IMG/VR virus record: IMGVR_UViG_3300027810_000042
Location: 1-29,995 of that record
Length of the DNA stretch: 29,995 nt
Source of the DNA: a virus
Reading direction: 5' to 3' (one strand)
Shown here: piece by piece, positions 15,604 to 21,847 of the stretch
Position numbering within the stretch: position 1 is the stretch's first letter
Layout of the letters: each line of letters starts with the position of its first letter
Program-made: the position numbers and the translations under genes
The notes under the pieces: model-generated
The model's database searches: none
Told to the model about the DNA's origin: nothing
The model's input: the letters and a program-made list of their open reading frames with translations, nothing else

Positions 15604-16866
15604 TTAAAATAACTTTTTAGTTGCTTCTTTTTTAGGAGCAGTTGGTTTTGTTTTTGTGCCTACTAGTTTCATAGGTGGAGTTTTAGTTTCTTTAGGAATA
15701 TCCATTCCAGCGAAAGCATCAACACCAAATCCTACTTTGTCTTTTAACCAATCGGTTCCTTCTAATATCTTTTCCATATCCATAAATTGCTCTGTATTTT
15801 CTAGAGCACCTTCCCAATCCTTATCTATTGCATCGTATATTGCACGTTGGATTGAATCTGGTATAGTTTTAATATGTAACAACATTAATGCAATATTGTT
15901 TGCTAATGATGCTTTAATTAGTGTCTGGTTAGTGTGTCCAACGACTCTGTATATGATATCTGTCAATGCTGATCTATGATCGGTATTAAATAAATATTCT
16001 ATAGTAAAACCATCTAGTTCTTTAATGAATTGATCATAAATAGTATCGGCTAATTTATCAGTGATAGAATACGTTCTAAGTTTGCCACCTTTCATTTCCT
16101 TTTGCCAAGTAACTACAGAAGGTATATTATCTGATTTATCACCAGTTAATATTTTATTAAAAATAAATCTATCGCAATCAACTTCTGTTATATTTATTTT
16201 AAGATCTTTAATCCAATTCATTATATTGGATTGATAGGTATCTCTTGTCATGTGTTCACCTCCCATGTTAAATAGAAGATCGTCGTTAGTCATAGACTTT
16301 GCATCTGATTCTAACATATCTCTTTCAAAACCTTCATATGCATACAAAGATTTCTTAGTGTTATAATACCACATTGTATGTGCATCGTTTGTTTTAGAAT
16401 AATTAACTAATTGTATAAGATCTCTATCACCTGACCATACGATACATGATTTACCTCTATTATTGAGCGCAGTAGACCAACCAAATATAACGTCATCTGC
16501 TTCAGCTCCTTGTATTTGATGCACTGTAACGCCTTTATCGGCTAATATCTTTTGGAATTCTTCATAGACGCTGTATACGTTTGTCCAATTTACACTGCTA
16601 CTCTGCTTTCTAGTGCCCTTGTAGCCTGCTTCAGGATAAAGATCCTTTCTCCATGATTTTGAATCTACTGTTAATACTACGTCATCTACGAACATTTTCA
16701 ACTTACGCATCTCTGATGCAAAGTCAATGGCTAATTTTCTCATAAACTGTGACCGTTGTTTATCATCGCCTAACAGTTGACCTGTTTTAGGTTTTGGTAG
16801 AACAAATAGTCTACTGAATACAAAATAATTACCGTCTATCAATAATGTGTGTTTTCCCACTTTCAT
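15604..16866 (-). CDS. rnh: RNase H / FEN-type 5'-3' nuclease (T4 rnh-like)
   Basis: This 420-aa protein matches T4 RNase H (305 aa), a flap/5'-nuclease that removes RNA primers during lagging-strand synthesis. Acidic metal ligands are in the expected order: LLIDGNYF (D11), LTVDSKSWRK (D68), the GAEADDVIFGW signature (E122, D124, D125), WSGDRDLIQLV (D147, D149) and ILTGDKSDNIPSV (D243, D246), where the helix-hairpin-helix-type domain begins. The extra length is at the C-terminus, a Lys/Pro/Thr-rich tail (about 385-420) ending KKLF, which could be a short clamp- or SSB-contact peptide. The gene follows gp44 and lacks a late-type box, consistent with earlier expression. Confidence 0.88.
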   Translation of the reverse strand: MKVGKHTLLIDGNYFVFSRLFVLPKPKTGQLLGDDKQRSQFMRKLAIDFASEMRKLKMFVDDVVLTVDSKSWRKDLYPEAGYKGTRKQSSSVNWTNVYSVYEEFQKILADKGVTVHQIQGAEADDVIFGWSTALNNRGKSCIVWSGDRDLIQLVNYSKTNDAHTMWYYNTKKSLYAYEGFERDMLESDAKSMTNDDLLFNMGGEHMTRDTYQSNIMNWIKDLKINITEVDCDRFIFNKILTGDKSDNIPSVVTWQKEMKGGKLRTYSITDKLADTIYDQFIKELDGFTIEYLFNTDHRSALTDIIYRVVGHTNQTLIKASLANNIALMLLHIKTIPDSIQRAIYDAIDKDWEGALENTEQFMDMEKILEGTDWLKDKVGFGVDAFAGMDIPKETKTPPMKLVGTKTKPTAPKKEATKKLF

Positions 16867-16936
16867 ATGTATGTTTCTTTATATTAGTCTAATATACTAA
16901 AAAATATTGAGACTAAAAAATTATTTGTTAATTATT

Positions 16937-17893
16937 TTACGAATTAATTATACTTTGTATCTCATATACGCAACTTAACATTGTAATTACTGGATCAATA
17001 ACATGAACTCTTTGAGCTTGGTGTTTAGCTACAGTTATAATAATCTGTGGTATATGTTTTATATATTGAGATTTCTCCTGTTGAATATATTCAATAAACT
17101 CTGCACCTAGTGTTTGTAATACATCATCTACTCTATTAGCATAATTACCTACTAATGATTGGTAATTTTTTGCTGAATCAGTTTCATTAAAAATCAACTC
17201 AAATACATCTTTATATACTGAATTAAATTTCTTTACATCAGTTGCTGTGATATTAGAAGTTCCTTGTGTTTTATATCCTTGTAATTTATTAAGCGTAGTC
17301 CTAAGATCTGGAAAGTTTCTCTTAACAAATTCAACCAATGCTGGTTTTTCAATTGTCATTTCTTCTTTACCACAAATCTCATAAACTCTTTTAATATATT
17401 TTTTTGTTAATTCCATTTCCTCTGTCTTGTCAAAGTCAAAATCAATAACTTCAAATCTTGAAAGAATTGGATCTGGTAATTTATTAATATAATTACATGT
17501 TGCAATAAATCTTGAATTACTAGAGAATGTTTCCATCGTAGCACGCAATGCTTTAAAGAATTGATCTGATACACCATCAACCTCATCAAGTATAACTACT
17601 TTAAACATTCCGGGTGCGTCCATAATAGAAACAGTAGAACAAAAATCTGTAATCCTAGTTCTAATCACATCAACCGAAGTATCTGTAGATGCATTGATGT
17701 ACAAATAAGGTAGTTTAAATTGATTGACAATTGCCTTTGCACATGATGTTTTACCAGTTCCAGGCGATCCTGCAAACAACATGTTTTGGACTAAGCCGTC
17801 TTTGAATTTACTCATTACTCTTTCTGGTAATATAAGTTCGTCTAAGTTTGACGGTCTGTACTTTTCTGTAAAAAGTTGATTTATTGATTTCAT
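16937..17893 (-). CDS. 44: Sliding-clamp loader large subunit (AAA+ ATPase)
   Basis: Starting at ATG 17893 gives 318 aa, matching T4 gp44 (319 aa). It uses ATP to open and load the gp45 clamp at primer-template junctions. MKSINQLFTEKYRPSNLDEL is the typical clamp-loader N-terminus; Walker A is GSPGTGKT (42-49), Walker B VVILDEVDG (with D103, E104), sensor/arginine-finger region SSNSRFIATCN (R128) and PDPILSRFEVIDF (141-153). The frame is open a further 28 codons upstream (to 17977), but that extension overlaps the divergent plus-strand gene and does not look like a clamp loader. It is the first gene of the leftward replication island. No late-type box lies upstream. Confidence 0.95.
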   Translation of the reverse strand: MKSINQLFTEKYRPSNLDELILPERVMSKFKDGLVQNMLFAGSPGTGKTSCAKAIVNQFKLPYLYINASTDTSVDVIRTRITDFCSTVSIMDAPGMFKVVILDEVDGVSDQFFKALRATMETFSSNSRFIATCNYINKLPDPILSRFEVIDFDFDKTEEMELTKKYIKRVYEICGKEEMTIEKPALVEFVKRNFPDLRTTLNKLQGYKTQGTSNITATDVKKFNSVYKDVFELIFNETDSAKNYQSLVGNYANRVDDVLQTLGAEFIEYIQQEKSQYIKHIPQIIITVAKHQAQRVHVIDPVITMLSCVYEIQSIINS

Positions 17894-17944
17894 GTATATA
17901 ATATGTTTACCTGTTATATGACAAAAGTACTGAAAGGTTTCAAC

Positions 17945-17954
17945 GATAAATATA
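17945..17954 (+). promoter_or_regulatory. Variant late-promoter-like box before the plus-strand gene
   Basis: GATAAATATA lies only four bases before the ATG at 17959. The identical decamer lies upstream of the ribbon-helix-helix-like gene on the minus strand. Confidence 0.35.
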
Positions 17955-17958
17955 TTAA

Positions 17959-18468
17959 ATGGCACAATCATATTCACATATTAAGATCACCCGTACATCT
18001 GGGCCTAATCCACGAAATAGGTACGGTATTATACTAGCGCCATTGATGAAGTTCTTCAGGAAGTTCCTTATAGAACACCGACACATAAGAAGATGGTCCG
18101 ATGACGATAGATTTGTTCAATGTGTTCTTAGAATGCAAAAACCACCAGTTAAAAGTGTTATATTAACAAAAAAGTATTGGGATCACAGTAATCAAAAACT
18201 AGTTGACCTAGTAACATTATATGATAACTGTAATACATTGGATTGGGTATGTGCAGTAAGTCTTAAACCAATTACTGCTAAATTTATGAATTTTGATTTA
18301 GAAAACTTTGTACATCCAGAATATCGTGATGTATTAAAAGCACCTATGATTGATAGTCGTATTCTAAAGAGTTCAATTGAGTTTCGAAAGGAATGTAAAA
18401 AACTCCTGCTCAATGAGAGACAGGAGTTTCTTAAACTTGCAAAGAAGAACGCTAAGCGCTCTCTTTAA
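17959..18468 (+). CDS. Lone plus-strand gene, basic protein of unknown function
   Basis: This 169-aa protein is not recognised. It is basic, with an Arg/Lys-rich N-terminal third (MKFFRKFLIEHRHIRRWSDDDRF) and a basic C-terminal helix (ECKKLLLNERQEFLKLAKKNAKRSL). The middle holds a possible core (LVTLYDNCNTLDWVCAVSLKP). It is the only convincing gene on the plus strand here. It is divergent from gp44 (65-base gap between starts) and convergent with the 584-aa gene, with a single base between the two stop codons. The minus-strand terminator of that gene is embedded in its last 25 codons. Binding to nucleic acid is a guess from composition only. Confidence 0.65.
   Translation: MAQSYSHIKITRTSGPNPRNRYGIILAPLMKFFRKFLIEHRHIRRWSDDDRFVQCVLRMQKPPVKSVILTKKYWDHSNQKLVDLVTLYDNCNTLDWVCAVSLKPITAKFMNFDLENFVHPEYRDVLKAPMIDSRILKSSIEFRKECKKLLLNERQEFLKLAKKNAKRSL
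18397..18429 (-). terminator. Terminator of the 584-aa gene embedded in the convergent plus-strand gene
   Basis: On the minus strand AAACTCCTG, 12 bases and CAGGAGTTT make a perfect 9-bp stem followed by TTTT (six T including the end of the stem). It lies 41 bases past the stop of the 584-aa gene and within the coding end of the plus-strand gene. On the plus strand the hairpin is followed by CTTAAAC, a poorer T tract. Confidence 0.75.
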
Positions 18469-18469
18469 A

Positions 18470-20224
18470 TTATTTATTCATTAAGATTGCAAATTTCTCT
18501 GCAACTGATAAACCTTCGTCTAATTTAATAGTTTTAGGTAATTCTATTTTTGCTTCTTCTACAAATTCTTCAGCATTTTCTTCATCTTCTTTAGAAACAT
18601 CTTCTACTGGATATTCTTCGTCGCCTACTTTAAATGTCTTTTCACCTTTTGCAATCGCTTCTGCTCTTGCAGCTCCGAATTCATTTCCTTCTTCAACTTC
18701 TTCAGTTGCTTTTGTAGATTCTGTAATCTCATAACCACCACAATCTGGTTCTGAACAAATATCTGCATCATGGCCTGAAATTTTAGCTAGTTTTAAAATA
18801 GCAGCTTTATCACCACTGAATGCTAATGTATCATATCCCATATCATCGTACATTGAATCTTTTCCAGTTGAAACTGATATTTTAACTCCTAGTTTCTTAG
18901 CTTCTCCTTTTAGATATGCATAATCGTCATCGGTCATTGACATTAATTCGCCTAAACTAGCTTCATTAATAGTCGTACCATCTTCTATAGAAATGGAGTT
19001 ATTATCCGGAACACCTCCACCTGAGCCTGAACCTGAGCCTGAACCTGAGCCTGAACCAGAGCCTGAACCAGAGCCTGAACCAGAGCCTGAACCTGAGCCT
19101 GAACCAGAGCCTGAGCCTGAGCCTGAACCAGAGCCTGAACCAGTATTACCAGTTGCTGCTGGTGGTGCTGAACGGTTTGCTGTTACTTTAGCTGCTTCGA
19201 GTTCGTCTTCAAAACCTTTTATTACTTCTGCATCATCTTCTTTAAGTTTAGCTAATTCTAATTGTACTTTTACAAATTCAATTTTTGCTTTAGCTTTCTC
19301 AATCTTATTACCTGCATCTACGGCATCGTATTTTTCTTTAGCTTTAGTTTTGCTTCCTTCTAATTTTTCAATTTTAGGAGCATTCTTATCTGTCTTTTCT
19401 TTCTTTATTCTAGCTTCTTTCTCTTCTGGAGTTTCATCGCCTATACCATCCAGTTGATCTTGACTAGTCGCATTATCATTATCACCTGATTGATCATCAG
19501 AATCTGTATGATCAGCTGGACCAGCTTTTTTAGCGTAATCTTTAAGAGATTGTTCATCATCTGAAATTCTATCTACTAAAGTACTAATTTCTAATTTAAG
19601 TTGTTTTGCTTCTTCACCTGAAGTTGCTTTCATTACTATTTTAGCCGCGGCTAATTTAGATTTAGTTTTTCCAATAGAAACAACTTTACCTAAACCTTCG
19701 TCTCCGCCTGATAATTCAGTCATTCTTTCTGTGATAGCAGATAATTGATCATCTAACGCTTTGTTTTTAGCTTCGTTAGCTTGTTTTAATGTTTCCATTC
19801 TCTTTTTATCTTTCTCATCAGCATCACCCGCTTGTTTCTTCTTAGCGAAATCAACATCGTTAATTGCTTTTTGTACTAGCGCCTTTTGATATGATTTAAG
19901 ATTTTTCTTAATCTTCATGAATTTAATAGGAGATTTGATAAAATCTAAAATACCTTCATTAAGTTCAGTAACGTTTGTTAACTCAAATAACTCTTCATAT
20001 AATTTTTCTATTTCTAAGTTGGTTGAATCTGATTCTCCGATTCTGTCAGATAATTCAATTAGATTATTAAGAATAGTATCTACATCTCTAATAACTTCTG
20101 TTCTTATAACTTCACCTGTTGTATCAGTTGATGTTGTTTGATCAATAGCTACATCTGTTGTAGCTTTGGTGTTGTTTTCGTTTACGAATTGTTCGTAAAG
20201 CTTTAATTTAGACTTAAGTTTCAT
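18470..20224 (-). CDS. Charged head/core-associated protein with long Gly-Ser linker
   Basis: This 584-aa protein sits right after the major capsid gene. Residues 1-20 ([18 protein letters not shown]) resemble the N-terminus of the small core protein upstream (MKIIKTFEDFITED). Residues about 50-350 are highly charged, Lys/Glu/Ala-rich and helical. Residues about 361-402 are an almost pure Gly-Ser repeat. After it comes a compact domain (about 410-490: [21 protein letters not shown] to ILKLAKISG) with two Cys, then an acidic tail. Composition and place suggest a prohead core or capsid-internal protein, possibly processed by gp21; several L-x-E sequences could serve as protease sites. No enzyme motif is visible. 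A GATATATAAT box and a terminator flank it, so it is its own transcription unit. Confidence 0.6.
   Translation of the reverse strand: MKLKSKLKLYEQFVNENNTKATTDVAIDQTTSTDTTGEVIRTEVIRDVDTILNNLIELSDRIGESDSTNLEIEKLYEELFELTNVTELNEGILDFIKSPIKFMKIKKNLKSYQKALVQKAINDVDFAKKKQAGDADEKDKKRMETLKQANEAKNKALDDQLSAITERMTELSGGDEGLGKVVSIGKTKSKLAAAKIVMKATSGEEAKQLKLEISTLVDRISDDEQSLKDYAKKAGPADHTDSDDQSGDNDNATSQDQLDGIGDETPEEKEARIKKEKTDKNAPKIEKLEGSKTKAKEKYDAVDAGNKIEKAKAKIEFVKVQLELAKLKEDDAEVIKGFEDELEAAKVTANRSAPPAATGNTGSGSGSGSGSGSGSGSGSGSGSGSGSGSGSGSGSGSGSGSGGGVPDNNSISIEDGTTINEASLGELMSMTDDDYAYLKGEAKKLGVKISVSTGKDSMYDDMGYDTLAFSGDKAAILKLAKISGHDADICSEPDCGGYEITESTKATEEVEEGNEFGAARAEAIAKGEKTFKVGDEEYPVEDVSKEDEENAEEFVEEAKIELPKTIKLDEGLSVAEKFAILMNK
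19021..19143 (-). repeat. Hexanucleotide tandem repeat encoding a Gly-Ser linker
   Basis: About 20 copies of a 6-base unit (minus strand GGCTCA, GGTTCA or GGTTCT/GGCTCT variants) are arrayed head to tail and keep the reading frame, encoding roughly 20 Gly-Ser pairs. Variation is almost only at third codon positions. Such arrays expand or contract by slippage. Confidence 0.95.
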
Positions 20225-20260
20225 ATTTGTTGTTTTTATTTTATATTATAAAGTTAATAG

Positions 20261-20270
20261 ATTATATATC
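20261..20270 (-). promoter_or_regulatory. Late-promoter-like box before the Gly-Ser protein gene
   Basis: GATATATAAT, 36 bases before the ATG at 20224 and just after the terminator of the capsid gene. Confidence 0.55.
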
Positions 20271-20296
20271 CTCCTAATTTTACGAAAGTTTAAAAC

Positions 20297-20326
20297 AAAA
20301 AAAAGGTCATCCGAAGATGACCTTTT
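20297..20326 (-). terminator. Strong terminator after major capsid gene
   Basis: On the minus strand GGTCATC, a TTCG loop and GATGACC form a perfect stem, extended by A-T pairs, then eight T. The C(UUCG)G tetraloop is exceptionally stable. It is 24 bases past the gp23 stop. Confidence 0.93.
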
Positions 20327-20350
20327 CATATTAATTATTCTAGTTTAAGA

Positions 20351-21733
20351 TTACAATTGTAAACCTGTAACTGAGAATTTTTGGTATTGAGTACCAGGAT
20401 GGAATCCAGCTTCAACTAGAGCGTATCTAGATTTAACTGCTACTTTAGGAGCCATAGTTCCTTCAGCAATCATTTGAACTGATTCAGCCATTAAGTAAGG
20501 CATGAAAACTAATCCAGCACCGTTACCATCACCTTTTCTACCAACTAATACTTGTTGAGTAGTTCCTTCCCATTCTAGGTTAGGATCAGTATAGATATTA
20601 ACTCCTGCAACAGAACCTAATGGGTAAATAGCACCTGCAACTTGGTTGAAAGTGTTAGCCATTGGGTTTGGTACGAAACCAGCAACTGATTGCAATGCAG
20701 AAGCAACTTTTGCTCCAACAACTGCGAAGTTACCAGCACCTCTTCTACCTCTGTTTGCGATTAAGTTCGCAGCAGCAAGAATGTTAGTTAAAACTCTTCT
20801 GTTAACATCACCGTAAGTGTTACCACCGTTATCGTAAGTTAAAGCTAATGTACCGATACCTTCTTCAGCTATTGCTCTCATTTTAGTTAAAATGTGAGTG
20901 TTAATAGACTGAGTTAGTTCGTTAGTTAATACTGCTTCTACTTGAGCAACAGCATCTACACCGAATTGTTTTAAATCTTGTACTTGTTCTCTTGTAACTG
21001 CAGCAGCAACTTGGAAAGTTTCAGCAGCAACACTTTTAGAGAATAAAGAAAGACCCATTACTTTATCAGCAGTTCTTTCACCAACTTCTCTTGACATTGG
21101 CTTACCAGCAGCGTCAGCTCCAGAGAATCCTGGGATATGATCTTCTAATGCAGCAACCAATACAGCGTCAGCGTATCTTGCAGCGATGTTTGCTTCTTCT
21201 TCACCAACAACTATAGATAATGCGTCAACAATTTTGATGATGTTTTTACCATCGATTCTTGAAGTTCCAACTAATTCGTCAGTACCTTTTTTAGCGATAT
21301 CAGTTTTGATGTAAGTTGGAGCAGTACCACCTAAGGCAACAGTTCCACCTTCATAAGTAAAGTCTAAGTAAGACAATAATCCCATTGGTCCAGCCATTGG
21401 TACTACTGGTACTAAGTCTAAACCGATAGTTTGTGCAGCAACTTGCATTGCTAATGGTAATAAAGTTGGAGACTTGTCACCTGAACCAGGTGCTGCGTCT
21501 GCCGCTCCGTTACCTCCTACATTTCCAGGAAATGATACTGCACCCATACCTGTAAGGTTCATTGGGCCAGGATTGTTAGATAAAGACATGATGTTTGCGT
21601 CTTCATATAGTTTATGGTTGTGACAGTAAGTCGACATCCATGCTAATTTGCTAGATTCGTTGATACCTGTAGCTTCCGAAATAATCGGTGCCCATGTATT
21701 CTTGATCTCAGCTTCGTTTAATAAATTTGCCAT
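20351..21733 (-). CDS. 23: Major capsid protein
   Basis: This 460-aa protein is the gp23-type HK97-fold capsid subunit (T4: 521 aa). Features are the N-terminal helical leader (LLNEAEIKNTWAPIISEATG), LAMQVAAQTIGLDLVPVVPMAGPMGLLSYLDFTY, the DLKQFGVDAVAQVEAVLTNELTQSINTHIL helix region, RRGAGNFAVVGAKVASALQS and the conserved C-terminal KSRYALVEAGFHP. T4-type prohead protease cuts at (L/I)-x-E; candidates are ISE at 18-20 and LYE at 42-44, so the leader is probably removed on maturation (inference). The gene has a 100-base structured leader after its GATATATAAT box and a UUCG-loop terminator, a stand-alone unit for very high expression. Confidence 0.95.
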   Translation of the reverse strand: MANLLNEAEIKNTWAPIISEATGINESSKLAWMSTYCHNHKLYEDANIMSLSNNPGPMNLTGMGAVSFPGNVGGNGAADAAPGSGDKSPTLLPLAMQVAAQTIGLDLVPVVPMAGPMGLLSYLDFTYEGGTVALGGTAPTYIKTDIAKKGTDELVGTSRIDGKNIIKIVDALSIVVGEEEANIAARYADAVLVAALEDHIPGFSGADAAGKPMSREVGERTADKVMGLSLFSKSVAAETFQVAAAVTREQVQDLKQFGVDAVAQVEAVLTNELTQSINTHILTKMRAIAEEGIGTLALTYDNGGNTYGDVNRRVLTNILAAANLIANRGRRGAGNFAVVGAKVASALQSVAGFVPNPMANTFNQVAGAIYPLGSVAGVNIYTDPNLEWEGTTQQVLVGRKGDGNGAGLVFMPYLMAESVQMIAEGTMAPKVAVKSRYALVEAGFHPGTQYQKFSVTGLQL

Positions 21734-21781
21734 TTTTTAATGATCGTTTTTTTTGTTTGTTATTATTGTTTAGTTAAAAAC

Positions 21782-21827
21782 TCGACATTTAATGGGTTTT
21801 CTGCTTCTGTCACCCTTTTATCGTCGA
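21782..21827 (-). other. Structured leader upstream of the major capsid gene
   Basis: In the capsid leader, TCGAC (minus 21827-21823) can pair with GTCGA (21786-21782), and inside it GGGT (21815-21812) can pair with ACCC (21797-21794). The two short helices would form one nested hairpin about 50 bases before the start codon. No other gap in this window has a leader this long. A role in mRNA stability or translation control is inferred. Confidence 0.4.
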
Positions 21828-21833
21828 TATGTA

Positions 21834-21843
21834 ATTATATATC
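21834..21843 (-). promoter_or_regulatory. Late-promoter-like box before major capsid gene
   Basis: GATATATAAT, 100 bases before the gp23 ATG and five bases after the stop of the upstream protease-scaffold gene. Confidence 0.6.
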
Positions 21844-21847
21844 CTTC

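Noticed and set aside
17896-17924. Possible sigma70-like promoter (TTGTCA, 17 bases, TTATAT) before gp44
   Set aside because: The -10 element would lie three bases from the ATG, putting initiation inside the gene.
17894-17977. N-terminal extension of gp44 by 28 codons
   Set aside because: It overlaps the divergent plus-strand gene and its upstream region, while MKSINQLFTEKYRP at 17893 is the typical clamp-loader beginning and gives the family length.
19021-19143. Tandem array as a possible CRISPR
   Set aside because: Units are six bases with no unique spacers and lie in frame inside a coding gene.
18993-19457. Plus-strand frame with a long Pro-Glu repeat
   Set aside because: It is the antisense reading of the Gly-Ser hexanucleotide array; the minus-strand gene has credible start, flanking domains and terminator.
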